Shown here: in pieces, positions 20,880-32,670 of the stretch | How positions within the stretch are numbered: position 1 is the first letter of the stretch | Layout of the letters: every line of letters starts with the position of its first letter | Source: Strigops habroptila | Lineage: Eukaryota > Chordata > Aves > Psittaciformes > Psittacidae | Direction of reading: 5' to 3' | Assembly (NCBI RefSeq): GCF_004027225.2 | Contig: NC_044298.2 | Location: 186,001-250,000, forward strand | Length of the DNA stretch: 64,000 bases | The notes under the pieces: model-generated | What the model was told of the DNA's origin: nothing | The model's input: the letters and a program-made list of their open reading frames with translations, nothing else | The model's database searches: none | Program-made: the position numbers and the translations under genes

Positions 20880-23800
20880 CGATGAAATGAGCTGCCATAG
20901 GGGTGGGCTTTAAAATAAAGAGGAAAAAAGGGTAGGAGAGAGGGTTAACAGAACTGTGCATGTAAGTCCATGTGTGTGTATACAGGTGTATGGCTGGTAG
21001 CTCGCTGTCCTGGGAGCACCCTCTGCCCGCTCCAGCACCCTTGCAGGAACCCCAAACCCCAACAGGACCACAAGTTGGTTGACTGGGCTCAGAATGGGGC
21101 TGCTGGAGTCCTGCTCCTGCCAGCACAGGGGCTGCGGGTGCTGGGTGCTGGCTCCAAGGCAGCATTCCTGGAGCGCTGCTCCGCTCCAGCATCACGTGCC
21201 GCAGCGATGCTAATCCCATTTGGAAAGCCCGCGCCCCACGCTGCGCCCACTAATCCCCTTCGCTGCCGCGGCTGCGGTGCTGCCTCGGGGTGTCCAAGCA
21301 CCCAGAGCCCCTGCATGGGCACACGGGGCCGTGCCCCAACCCTTTCCCTGCTCCTGCTTCAGTCTTGAGGATGCTCATGTCCTCCCTGGCCTGTGCAAAA
21401 GGGTGCTGAGTGCCCCGAACACGCGGTTGGGTAGAGGCTGATGTAGAAGTCTGGACCGGGTGCATCCCAGCCTGGAGGTCAGGACATCCCAACATCCCGG
21501 CAAAGCACCGCGGCCGTCCAAGAGGAGGGGTTCACCTTACTTGGCTTTGGCACAGCCCTGATCTCTCAGCACACCAAGACCTCACCTGCAGCACTAAGGA
21601 GGGAGGTGAGTGGCTCAATCCTGCCCGGGTTGGACTCGGGGTTCACAGTTTTCCAGGGGCTTCGCAACGCGGCTCCTGCCGGGATGGCGCAGGATGCTCC
21701 CGAATGGTGTTGTCATTCTCTTCCCATGGCAGCAGCTTCCTCGTGGGAGAGGGGAAAAAGCACAAACCGAACCGGGGAGGAAATAAGAGGGAATGTTTGC
21801 CGACTGTCTGCTGTGTGTTGTTGCTGTTTGTTGTGTTTCTGCCGTTGCTTTGGCAACCCTGGGAAGACATGCCAGGCTCAAGCATCCCGGGTACCGGTGC
21901 TCCAGGGCGAGGAGCTGGGGTACCAGCCCTGCTGGGAAGGGGGGGAAGGAGGCGGATTGATGGGGTCACATTTGTGCCCAGCTCAGTTGCTGCCCTCCTG
22001 GGTGAGCCTGGGATGGGCACTTGCTTTGCACCCCTGGGCTGTGGCATCCTCTGAGAGGGACCTGGGTCCCAGAGCAGCAAAGGGTGGCTTAAGAGTGATG
22101 GGTTCTCCTTGCCCATGGGGAAGGCAGCCAGCCCTGCTGCTCCCTGGGAGCATGGGGAGTATCTGATCTCATCCCCTTCCTTCTCGTCCAGAAGAATGGG
22201 AGCAAACCAGAAGTATTGTAAAGGGGTGGCTGCTGGGTGTGGGTGCACCCGGATCCATCCAGAACAGGGTTCATCCCTCTTGTATCGGTACCCAACCACA
22301 GGGTGAAATCACTTTCTGTCTCCTGCAGCTCGGTTTCAGGCATGGAGGGATGGAGCCAGGCTCCCAAGGGGCAGGTTGGGGCTGGGATGAGAAAGGGAAA
22401 GAAAAGATGCCAAGAGCAGGCTTGGGAAGGATGGCGATGCTCCCAGAGTCCCTGATGCTCCCCCAGAGCTGTGCCAGCGCTGACATCAGTCAGAGCAGAA
22501 GCTGTGTGCCCCCAGGCATCCCCAGGGCAGAGCAATCAAGGGGTGGGTGAAGGCTTTGCCCCTGGGGCCCAGGAGCCTGGTAGCAGCACCAGGGATGTGT
22601 GTTAACCCTTGGAGGGCTGCAGCAGCAGGACTGAGCTCCTCGGGATGTGGGGACCATCCTCCTGCAAGCCCCTGGTTTGGGGTTCTGTTGGGTTCCATCC
22701 CACTGTGCACCAGGAGTGGGAAGGCTGCAGCCTGTCGCTGCTCCCAAGAGCCAATTTAATTCACTCCTTTAATTGCTGTATCTCCAAATGGAGCTTGTGT
22801 GAACTGAAAGGAGAGGCCTGAGGAGAAATCCTGCTCTGAGCTGACTCATTCTCCTCCCAGTCCCAGGGTCAGCGCTGGATTGCAAACAAACACACCAAAT
22901 TCCCACTGCTCAGCTCTGGGAATGTGCTCCCATGCAAAGGGCAGGGACCTGGGAAGGGGCTGGGAATCCTCCTGCATCCTCCCTCCCTGGGAGCAGGGGG
23001 GCTTTGGTGGCACCTGAAACCACCTCAGGGGGGATAAACCCCCCAGAAGCTCCGGGGTGTGTGGGGAAACCCCCAAGCACAGGGATTCACTGTCCTGTTC
23101 CCCCTTCAAAGGGAGGGAGCAAGGATCAGGCCCCAACTCTCGTATCCCTGCTGTAGCATTTCCAGGTGAGACCCAATTCCCAGTTCCTTTGCTTCCAGCC
23201 CTGCGCAGCCCCGTCCCCTCCTTGGTGTAGTTTCCATCCCAGAAGCTCCGGGTGCGGCTTCAGCCCATGCCCAGGTCTCGGGAGCAAGGAAAACTGAAGT
23301 GATGGAAGGTTGGAGCTGGGATTCGCAGCCACATCCAAGTCCTCAGATGGGAGGGCAGTGCTTTGCACCCCAAAACCCTTCCTGTGTGGGGCTGAGCCAG
23401 GACAGGAGCAAGCCCTGAGTCACCCCCCAAGGCTGTTTGTGCTGCTGAGCCAGCGGGGGCCAGGGCCATGGGAAGGGGAAGGTTTGCTCAGCACGGATGG
23501 TCCAGGGGAAAGAATGAGCTGTGGGGCTGGAGCTGCCGGTCTCCGGCCACCCGGGATCCATCCACTGGTGCTTGTGAATGTGCCCCCCCTTCCATGAACT
23601 TCTGCTGGAATCAGCGGACGTGACTCACCGGGAGGAAAGAGGCGGCTGGGGCGAGCTGTGCTCCAGCCCCAAGGCCACAGCGGGTCCCTCTCACAACAAG
23701 GGCTGATGATGGAGCCATGGGAGCAGCAGCGACACAAACCCCCTTCCCCTCATCTCCATCCCATGTCCCGGCGCTTCCCCTCCCATGGGTGCAGCAGGGT

Positions 23801-24100
23801 GGGAACTGGTTGAGCCGGTGCACCCCGTCCTGGCAGCGAGGGGAGATTCCTTTGGAGGGGGGCTGTGCCTTCATCACCCTATTGGCCATCACACCCAGAG
23901 GGGACTGTGTCACCCATGGGGACGGGTGTCACCCTGGCCAGGGGACCATCGGAGGGGAGGAACAGGCAGAAACCGACCCAATGATTTGGGCTTTGCTGCT
24001 TTGAGGAGGGGGGAAAGATGGAGGAAATTGGTTCATGGTGGGTTTTTCACTCCTCTCAGCACTAGGTCAGGGGAGCGGCAGAGCCGGGGTGCCAAATCTT
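20880..24100. other. Intergenic IQGAP3-MEF2D segment
   Basis: About 3.2 kb with no recognisable exon. The only notable item is an RFX-like palindrome at 21844-21857. Open frames here are short, of low complexity and resemble no protein I know. Confidence 0.5.
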
Positions 24101-24104
24101 GCCT

Positions 24105-25610
24105 GGATTAGTTAAAAAGATCAGGCATTAGGGATTAGGGAGTCAAGAGATCCAAGCCACCTGCGGGGCGGGGGGAAACCAGTGGAGGAGGATGTGGAGA
24201 GAGGTGTCCGAGGGCTGGCTTTGGAGTGATTAGATCCGTGAATCAGGGCCTCGGAGTGATTAGAGATAGAAATCAGGTTTTACACCAATTAGTTGAAGGC
24301 CCTGAGGGATTAGATGCTGTGGTGGCTATAAGGAAAGGTCCTGGTGGCCCTTGGTACCAACAGGGCTCGAGGGTTGATGGAAGGAGCATCAGAAGCTGAG
24401 AGCAGTTTGATAACAAAAGCAAACAGTGGCTCAATTAGCCTGGGAAGGGGGATGAGGCTGGCGATAGCGAGAACCAGGCAGCAGAGCTGGGGAAACAACC
24501 GCTACGGCTGCTTTCGTGCGGCTGCAATGGGATGGATGGGAGGAAAACGGTCCCAGCTGGGTCCCCCAAGGGCTGCAGGGACCCTTGGGCACTGGGCTGG
24601 GTGTGATGGGCTATTGCAGCTTGATATTAGAATAGTTAGGGTTGGAAAGGATTTTAAGATCATCCAGTTCCAACCCCCTGCCATGGGCAGGGACACCTCG
24701 CACTAGACTATGTCACCCAAGGCTCTGTCCAGCCTGGCCTTGAACACAGGTAGGGATGGAGCATTCACAACATTTTTGGGCACCCTGTGCCAGCACCTCA
24801 GCACCCTCACAGTAAAGAACTTATTCCTTATACCTAACCTGAACTTCCCCTGTTTCAGTTTGAACCCATCACCCCTTGTCCTATCACTACAGCCCCTGAT
24901 GAAGAGTCCCTCTCCAGCATCCTTGTAGTCCCCTTTCAGATACTGGAAGGCTGCTATGAAGTCTAAAGCCTGGGTCAAATCACAACCTGCCTAAAGATGA
25001 GTGTATTGTTGGCTGTGGTCAGTGTGAGCCCTGTGCAGCTCATCGTGGGATGCAGCTCCCCCGAGCAAACAGCTCTTGCTCCTCTGAGCAAGAGAAGCAG
25101 CCAAGTTCTTGGTTCCTCTTTGAAAGCAGGTTTTGCTCCTGCTCACACCATTGTAAACCTGGAGCAAGTCTGTTCACTGCAAGCCCAGTTATACCAGGAT
25201 AAGCCAGAGCCATGGCCTGTTCCCAGATACTCTGGGAGCTGGGATACGGGTGCCAAATGAGCAAGCACTCAAGTAACTCAACAGAGCCTTGAAATAATTA
25301 GACCAAGGAAGGCAGCTCCGACAGCTGAGTTCAGTGAAGAAATGGGAGTGTTGGAGAGATGGAGATGAGGAGGGTGATCAGGTCTCAGCACAATTATCTA
25401 CAGCAAGTCTGCTCCAGACTGATTAGAGGAAGGGAAAAGAGCTTTCCGGGCAATTAGGTGAGAGAAATCAACTCCGGGCAGGAAGAAAATAGACTGTGGA
25501 AGAGATTGGGGTGGGAGATAGTGAGTTATCTCTGCTCCTGAGTTAGAGCAGGGAGCGCCACCCAGGCTTTGCGACGCGGAGGCAGAGAATGAGGATTAGG
25601 GGGGATTAGG
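24105..25610 (+). repeat. Strand-biased ATTAG motif cluster with a decayed ~30-bp repeat
   Basis: At least a dozen ATTAG pentamers lie on the plus strand, including GGATTAG at 24105, 24132, 24304, 25592 and 25602, GTGATTAG at 24227 and 24257, and AATTAG at 24287, 24434, 25298 and 25452. GGAGTGATTAGA recurs 30 bases apart (24223 and 24253), each followed by an AATCAGG, suggesting a worn tandem repeat. A CR1 fragment splits the cluster. Confidence 0.6.
24628..24966 (-). mobile_element. CR1 LINE 3' end, antisense
   Basis: Begins TTAGAATAGTTAGGGTTGG. It has the TTCCCCTGTTTCAGTTTGAA segment and a more diverged body than most copies here (CATTCACAACATTTTTGGGC). Confidence 0.93.
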
Positions 25611-25783
25611 GAGCGGAGGTGGGTGTGTGGTGGGTGCCAAGGGAATGGGGAGGGAGGAGGCAGGTTGTTCCTGGGATTGAGCAGGAGAAACCAAGCACTG
25701 CACCTGGGGAACGGGAGGAACTAAATCCTGGGATGAGGGTTAACACAATAAAATGGGATCCTGGCAAGGGAGAAGTCCATGAA

Positions 25784-25920
25784 TGCTCCATCCCTGGCAG
25801 TGTTCAAGGCCAGAGGCTTTGAGCAACCTGTTCTCGTGGAAGGTGTCCCTGCCCATGGCAGGGGGTTAGAACTGGATGAGCTTTAAGGTCCCTTCCAACC
25901 CAAACCATTCCATGATTCTA
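25784..25920 (+). mobile_element. CR1 LINE 3' end, sense
   Basis: From TCCATCCCTGGCAGTG to CCATTCCATGATTCTA, complete with the terminal octamer. Confidence 0.92.
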
Positions 25921-27714
25921 AGTCGGGGTAGCCGTGGGTCAGAGCGGGGAAGAGCCTCGGGTGCTATTTCCAACCCATCACATGGCAAGATGCTTCCTTA
26001 ATCTGTAAAACGGGATTAGTCCCTCGTGCCCGGAGATGTTCAGACCCAGCAGGTACTTTCTGCACAAGTCACTTTGACTTTAGGGCAGGGGAACCTGCAG
26101 GATGGGAACGTGGATGCTCCCTATGGCACCCAGCAATCCCCAGCTGAGCCAATGGGAGCACACAGCTGGTCCTACAGAGCTTTATCCTGTGTTTTGGGGT
26201 GCTGAGCACCATGAGATAGGTACCAACAGCAGCCCAAGGTCACATCACAGGTCAGCAGCAGCTGCAGCAGGAAAGTGCCGAATCCTTTGGGAGTGGATGC
26301 ATTTGCTATTTAATTAGCCTTGACTGCTGCTGGAGCAGGTTTTGCTGGTCTTTTCCTCACTGAAGCTGGCCCTGGCTTGAAGCTGTTGGTGCTTTTTTCC
26401 CCTTCCTTGCCTTTTGGGTTTGTTTTAATTCTTGCCTATAAATAAGGAAAGCAGAGGGATGGAGGCAGCATGGCCCGAGGCACATGATGCTGACTCTGGT
26501 GCTGCTGGAAGGGGAAGCTGTGGTTTGGCTGCCGGGTCACGTTTGGTTCCTGGGAATGACCCTCTTGGAAAAATCAGCATCGTGGTGCTGAGCTTGGGCA
26601 GAGGTGGGAGCAGAGGTGGTGGGATGGCCAGAGTGAGAGCGAGGGACTCCAGGGTGATGCTCAGCCCCTGGGCTGCTCACAGTGATGGGGCTCAGCCCCA
26701 GGCGCCCAGTTCACACCAGGCTGCAGGGAAAGCGGCTTCCCCATCACCAACCATCCGGCCTCCAAGGAGACATGGAACCCCAGCCTGGTTTGGGTTGGAA
26801 GGACCTCAAACCTCATCCAGCTCCGGTTGGCAAACAAGCCCCACGTCGCCCCAAGCATCCTGCGGTTCATGAAGATTTTAAAAGATATTTTAAAATATGT
26901 TTTTCATTTTTAACTCCCTTTTTCCCCCCAATGAGCCCTCGTGAGGTTCCTCTGCAGCTCCCGGCGGCAGATGGTGAGTGATGGAGAGCAGAGCTGGGAA
27001 AGGTCTCATGGACACTCGTCCCTCCTGGGCGTCACAGTCTGCTTTGCACAGCAGGAGGGAGGCTCTGACATATCTCCTTCACCCTTTGGCCTCTCTGCTG
27101 AGCTCGCCGGGACGAGCCTGGTTCCTGTGGGGTGACAGCGTTATCTGGGACACGAGGAGAGCCAGGCTCCGCTCTGCTCCCTGCTTCGCTGGCGGTGGCT
27201 ATCCTCAGGAGATAGCAAGGCAAAGCATCCCCCTGGGACTCCACGTGCTTCACCTCCCATCAGGAGGATGGAAACTGGGCTTTATGGTGTGCTACATCCC
27301 AGCAGAGCCCCACGGGGTGTGCGGATCCATGCGTGAGGGTGCATCCTCCCCGCAATTAGGCGGCTTTTGTTCAAACCCTAATGTGGATTTCAGTGTTTTC
27401 ACGGGTTTTTTATCGAGGTTGGTTTTTCCTTTTCCCCCCCTCTCCCCTTTCCAGTTCTGATGAACAATGTATTGGGGGAAAACAGCAATATTTAGACATT
27501 TCCCTGACAGGCAGGAGGCTTCTGAAGGATCTTCTGTGGTGCAGCATCGCGCACGTGCACGCTTATGAAACCTCAGCACAAAGAGTCGGGCTCGGGGATA
27601 TGTGTGTCCTTGGCATCACGAGCCCCAAAGGGGCCAATGTCAATGGGTCATTCCTCCTTCCAGCAGCCCAGCACAAAGTGGCCATCAAAGGCTAGAGCAG
27701 AAAATGGATTTGAA
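25921..27714. other. Intergenic segment
   Basis: No gene recognised. It contains a short CR1 tail (26771-26826) and an AT-rich patch (TTTTAAAAGATATTTTAAAA at about 26,876). Confidence 0.5.
26771..26826 (-). mobile_element. CR1 LINE tail remnant, antisense
   Basis: CCAGCCTGGTTTGGGTTGGA, then GGACCTCAAACCTCATCCAG; only the last 55 or so bases of the element remain. Confidence 0.7.
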
Positions 27715-27862
27715 CTGGCAGTGTTAAAGGCCAGGTTGGACACAGGGGCTCGGAGCAACCTGCTCTAGTGGAAGCTGTCCCTGCCCGGGGCAGGGGGTTG
27801 GAGCTGGAGGAGCTTTAAGGTCTCTTCCGACCCAAACCACTCTGTGATTTTATGATTCTATG
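27715..27862 (+). mobile_element. CR1 LINE 3' end, sense
   Basis: From GGCAGTGTTAAAGGCCAGG to TGTGATTTTATGATTCTATG. It is followed by an AT-rich stretch with TATATAAAAAG at 27935-27945. Confidence 0.92.
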
Positions 27863-28236
27863 GTATATAATATATATACACAACGGAAAAAATTACCGCT
27901 CCTACAAATCTGATGTATATAACAATATATAGAGTATATAAAAAGCCCATCCAGAGCCGTGCGATGCTGCAGCGACCTTGGGGGTGTCACTGCGGGCTGC
28001 TGGGGACAGCACTGCCCACCTCTGTGCCCTGGATGAGCCCAGACCTCTCTTCCCAGGACACAGAGAAATCCCCAGCCCCGAAACTTGCTTTCCCCACCCC
28101 ATTTTTCTCCTTCTCACACCCTCTGGTTCGGGTCCCAGCATAGAGAAGGGCTGGGGCTGCATTGCCCCGAGTGGGGAGCGGCCACCGCACCCTGTGCTGG
28201 GGAGGGGACGGTTCCCATCCTGCAGCCCACTCCCTG

Positions 28237-28446
28237 CATCCAGTTCCAACCCCTGCCACGGGCAGGGACACCTTCCACCAGAGCAGGTTGCTCCAAGCCC
28301 CTGTGTCCAACCTGGCCTTGAACACTGCCAGGGATGGGGCAGCCACAGCTTCTCTGGGCACCCTGTGCCAGCGCCTCAGCACCCTCACAGGGAAGAGCTT
28401 CTGCCCAAGAGCTCATCTCAGCCTCCCCTCTGGCAGGTTAAAGCCT
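28237..28446 (-). mobile_element. CR1 LINE fragment, antisense
   Basis: Starts within the tail (CATCCAGTTCCAACCCC, terminal octamer missing) and ends in the GGCAGGTTAAAGCC type-specific segment. Confidence 0.92.
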
Positions 28447-28466
28447 CATGGGGATGGGGTCTGCGA

Positions 28467-28563
28467 GTTGGAGCAACCTGGTCTGGTGGAAAGTGTCTCT
28501 GCCCATGGAAATGGATGATCTCTATAGTCCCTTCCAACCCAACCCATTCCATGGTTCTACGAT
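28467..28563 (+). mobile_element. CR1 LINE 3' tail, sense
   Basis: GTTGGAGCAACCTGGTCTGG to CCATGGTTCTACGATG. It lies in opposite orientation to, and about 20 bases from, the preceding fragment, forming an inverted pair. Confidence 0.85.
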
Positions 28564-29320
28564 GTCTTCCCCATCTCCAGGCTCACACGGAGCATCCTCG
28601 GGTTGTTCAGGCACTGGTATAACGGCAGTTTTACCCCCCAGGTCAGGGTGGCAGTGGCAGGACAGTGCTGCAATGGTGGTTTTCCCACGTGTTGATGGTT
28701 TGGGGGGGCTGGCGGGAGCCTTGGGGCTTGCTGCCCCTTCCTGCAGCCGCCCCCCCCCCCCCGCCCCGCATCCTGGCTCCATCCTTAGCCTGACCCCTGA
28801 TTACACTTCGCAGGCTCTGCATTGCTGCCGTTGCCCCAGCAACGTGTCGTCGCCACAGCAACCGTGACAACCTTATGTTCATTAATTTAAAAAGGTTCAC
28901 AGTGTAACAAATGAAATAGTTATAAGCTTGTCAGGGTGTTAAGGAGCAGGGACTGACAACTCACCCCCCCCAGCCAGGCAGCCCAGCCTGGTTCCAGCCC
29001 TCGAGCAGCTTTGCCTCTTGATGCCCATCCCAGGGCTTCCTCCCACCATCCTGAATTAGTCTGGGACCGTGTTTTGGAGCATCCTGGTTGTGTGGCATCA
29101 CTCTGGGAGCTCCGTCGGGAGGGGCAAGGTTGGATGCAGGTGGGGTTCCATGGCACAGGGGGCTTTGTGGGGTTTGGACCAAAGATGCTCCCTGCATTGG
29201 GGCATCCACACTGTGGCGTGGCTGATGTCTAGCGTAGAGTTGGGTTTATCCCTCCGTTCTTCCCCAGAGTGATATGGGGTCTCTTGTAGAGGATAATTCC
29301 AACCTGTAGCACCTCAGTGT
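28564..29320. other. Intergenic segment with an RFX X-box palindrome
   Basis: No exon recognised. It contains a run of C (28748-28762), GTTGCCCCAGCAAC at 28830-28843, and an AT-rich patch immediately after (TTCATTAATTTAAAAAGG). Confidence 0.5.
28830..28843. promoter_or_regulatory. RFX X-box palindrome
   Basis: GTTGCC-CC-AGCAAC fits the X-box consensus GTNRCC(0-3N)RGYAAC exactly on both arms. A further CAGCAAC half site follows at 28856-28862. No gene start is nearby, so a distal element is more likely than a promoter. Confidence 0.5.
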
Positions 29321-29449
29321 CGTAGAGTCATGGAATGGTTTGGGTTGGAAGGGACCTTAAAGCTCACCCAGCTCCAACCCCCTGCCACAGGCAGGGACAC
29401 CTTCCACTAGAGCAGGTTGCTCCAAGCCGCATCCAACCTGGTCTTGAAA
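29321..29449 (-). mobile_element. CR1 LINE 3' end, antisense
   Basis: Begins GTAGAGTCATGGAATGG and ends in TCCAACCTGGTCTTGAA. Confidence 0.92.
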
Positions 29450-30049
29450 TGAATATCATTACCTTTGTACCCAATGTGATGGAGTGGGGGAGGCTGGGCA
29501 GCCCAAATACAGGACTATATATATCTCTCTATCTTGTTTCCTCAGGAAACACGGACGGATCATAGATCCCCTGCACAGCCCATATCCTCAGCTGGTGGAA
29601 GTTAATCCTGGCTGGCTCCCAGCAGCTGGGGAAAATCAATGTTTTCCTTGAAGTCCCCAGGCCAGGTTGCAGGCAGGGACCAAAAGGTGGTGTTAGACTG
29701 GAGATGACAAAGCTCTGGCAGTTGATGCCAGTGGAGTATCTGGCTCTCACTTTATTATGGGTTATTTTGCTGAAATCTCAGCAGTCTTCAAGTTGACCAT
29801 AAGCCTTTAACGTCAAAGAAAGGCCATTCTCTGCTTGGCTTTTTGTCAGGGAAATAAGGAAATATGAAAGGAAACAGTTTGAAAAAGTAAAAAGGAAATC
29901 TCCTGCCATTGCCATTCACTCGGTGAGCGGGGAATAAGGTCGTTTTCCAGCAAGAAAAGTGGCCGGTTTAGTTAAAAATGAAAATGGTGAATTCTGGTGG
30001 AAGCCGGTGCTGGGATCACACTGGTTTTCCTTAGCTGGGATCCAGCATT
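29450..30049. other. Intergenic segment, nothing recognised
   Basis: AT-richer than its surroundings, with a short TA run at 29514-29524. No exon or known motif cluster was seen. Confidence 0.45.
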
Positions 30050-30256
30050 TCTTCCCTGTGAGGGTGCTGAGGCGCTGGCACAGGGTGCCCAGAGAAGCTG
30101 TGGCTGCCCCATCCCTGGCAGTGTTCAAGGCCAGGTTGGACACAGGGGCTTGGAGCAACCTGCTCTAGTGGAAGGTGTCCCTGCCCGTGGCAGGGGGTTG
30201 GAGCTGGATGAGCTTTAAAGGTCCCTTCAACCCAAGCCATTCCATGATTCTATGAT
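30050..30256 (+). mobile_element. CR1 LINE 3' end, sense
   Basis: CTTCCCTGTGAGGGTGCTGA to CCATTCCATGATTCTATG, nearly identical to the copies at 20,690 and 36,030. Confidence 0.95.
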
Positions 30257-32597
30257 TTCCTGGCTCCAATGGCTTGTGCCCATGGTCCCTTGTGCTGGCA
30301 AAGTGTCATTGTGGGGACCGGTTTGTCCCACATTCCTGAGCTGAGTTGTTGCTCCCCCACCAGTTTCAAAGCCAAACTTGGCTCTCCCCATCCCCATGGT
30401 CATCCCTGCAGGGAAGCAAAGCACAGGCAGGAGCTGGTGTCCCAGGATTCGAGTGGCAAAGGGGGGGTGGCAGCCACCATAGCTCTGAGCAGCGGGCAGG
30501 GAAACCTGGTGAGCACCCGCGGGTGCACATCTCCTCGCCTTCAAGAGATCCTTCAAAACCTTTCTCAATAATTAAACAAGCAAGGCCTAAAAATAGCACC
30601 GAGATCTACTCTATGTGGCAGGATAATTTAAGGGGAGAGCAGGGAACAAGATGTCCTTTGTGTCCCAACCTCCCCCCTCAGCGTGCCGGGATGCTGCTGG
30701 GTTTTGGGAGCAAGGATCCAGGGTGGGTTGGTGGGATGCCCTCCAAAGCAGCCAGGTTTGGGGAAGTTTTGCTCCCTGGAAAAGGCTCTTTGGCAGCTTT
30801 TCATGGTGTGGTGGGTTTTGGAAGAGCACAGCAGCCTCAGCTGGGGGTCCCAGGCTGCAGCAAGGAATGGACCCATTTGGGCGCCCCATTGTAGCTTGGA
30901 GGCATCTCCTCCACCCCAGGCACCCCAGATGTACCCCAAAATAAGCCGGTGGCACAGTCAGGCACCCAGCCTGTGGTTCAGGTGTTGCTATGTATGGCAG
31001 CCTAGGAACAGCATCCCAGGACTTGGCAGCCTGAGCCTTAAATACCCCCTCTCCCAAGCCCATGCTTATCTTTAAAGCTCTCCAGCATGAGAGCGGGTCC
31101 GTGGTGGAGCAGATAAGCCCATCAATCGCCTGGATGGTGAAGGTGCTGCCTTGGGGCAAGGGGAGGCCCTGGGCTGAGGAGGGTGCAGGGACTCAGGACC
31201 ATGCCCATGCCATGGCCCTCTGAACGGACCTTGTGCTTCTCTGTCCCATGGGGAGAAGCGAAATGGGACTCGGTGTCAGCAGTGCCAGGGCACAGCCGTG
31301 TGAAACAGGGCTGCAGCCACCACTCAGAGCAGAATGGATTATTCCAGCTGGGAGACAGCAGGGATGGAGGAGTCCACAGGGAAAGGGAGCTGGGCTGGAC
31401 CCTATGGGAGCACTGGGATGCGATGGGAACAGGAGAAGTGGAAGTGATTGGGAATGTATGGCAGCCCCAGGGCAGGGCAAGGGAGGGAGCAAGAGCTGCT
31501 GCCTCTGGGTCCCTGTTTTGGGGCACCCCAGCATGGGGTTCCCAGCCCGGGCTCCCAAAGCTCCCTCGCAGGGAAAGGCAAACAGCTCATCCACACATTG
31601 CATAACTGGGAGAAGAGGCGTCCTCCGGAGCCGGGTGGCTGCCGGCCAACGCTTGGCATTAAAGTGGAGCAGAGGATACCGGGAGGGGAGCACGGATTAG
31701 GCAGAGGGGAGACGGGATCAAGTGAGCAGCAGCGAGGCAGCCTGGCCACAGTCCCAAGGCCACGACCGGGAGAGCTCCAGCCCTTTTCCAGGGTGCAAAG
31801 CAGCCTAATGCGGGGTGCAGAGCCCCGGGCACCTCCCATCCCATCGGCACTGAGATGGGTTGGAGGCTGTTTGACTCATGGGTGATAAGGACCTCACCCA
31901 GGAGAGGGTTTTTGTGTGCGTTGAGCTTAGTTTGTGCTGGTTTAACTGGCTGGGCAATGGGGAGGTGCTGGGCCCTTTCATTAGGGCCGGGCGTGTGTGC
32001 AGGGATTGCAGACAGCATCTCAAGGAGGGCAGTGGAGATCCTCATGTACAGCAAAGAGGTTCTGGCTGCAGAAAGCCACATCCTTGCTTTCTCTTGGCTG
32101 CAGAGAGTGGAGCTCTGATCTGAGCGAGGCTTGGAACTTCTGGGGGCTCCTTGGAATTGGGCTGCTCCCAATCAGCAGCTACTCCTACACATGGAGATCT
32201 GCACTTGGTTGGGGAGCCTGGTGAGGATCTGCCCCACCAGCTGCTCTGGGAAAGGGGCTGGAGTGTTCTGCTTTGGAAGGAAAAGGAGAGATCTGGTTAA
32301 TGTGGGATTTCAGGATGCTCCACAGTGTTTTCCTTCTGAGATAGGATGGATGCTTTCACAGCCTCACTTAGCTGATAAGGTGGGTGCTGGGTTTAACCCT
32401 CAGGGGTGCTAAAAGATGCTGATAAACCCCCAGCAGCAGGAGCTGGGAATCATCTTGCTTTCCTACTGCTTTCCTACTCTAATGCAGACCAGCAACGCTG
32501 CCACCGGCTTGGGTTGAGCTAAGCCCAGGCTGGGTTTGCTGCCCGCGGAACCTTTTGGATGTTTCCCATCAGGGTCTGGTCCCAAAAGGGAGCAGAT
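30257..32597. other. Intergenic segment with a perfect MEF2 site
   Basis: No exon recognised. It contains CTAAAAATAG at 30587-30596 in an AT-rich island within otherwise GC-rich DNA. Confidence 0.5.
30587..30596. promoter_or_regulatory. Consensus MEF2 binding site
   Basis: CTAAAAATAG fits YTAWWWWTAR at all ten positions. It lies in a roughly 70-bp AT-rich patch (30561-30630). Confidence 0.45.
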
Positions 32598-32670
32598 AAT
32601 CATAGAATCATAGAGCAGTTTGGGGTGGAAGGGACCTTCAGAGGTCATCTTGTCCAACCCCATGCAGTGA
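32598..32670 (-). mobile_element. CR1 LINE tail, antisense, diverged type
   Basis: ATCATAGAATCATAGAGCAG followed by TTTGGGGTGGAAGGGACC. The GAGGTCATCTTGTCCAACCC wording marks a different CR1 family from most copies here. Confidence 0.9.

Noticed and set aside
27935-27945. TATATAAAAAG resembling a TATA box
   Set aside because: It lies in AT-rich sequence next to a CR1 tail with no downstream gene; probably compositional.
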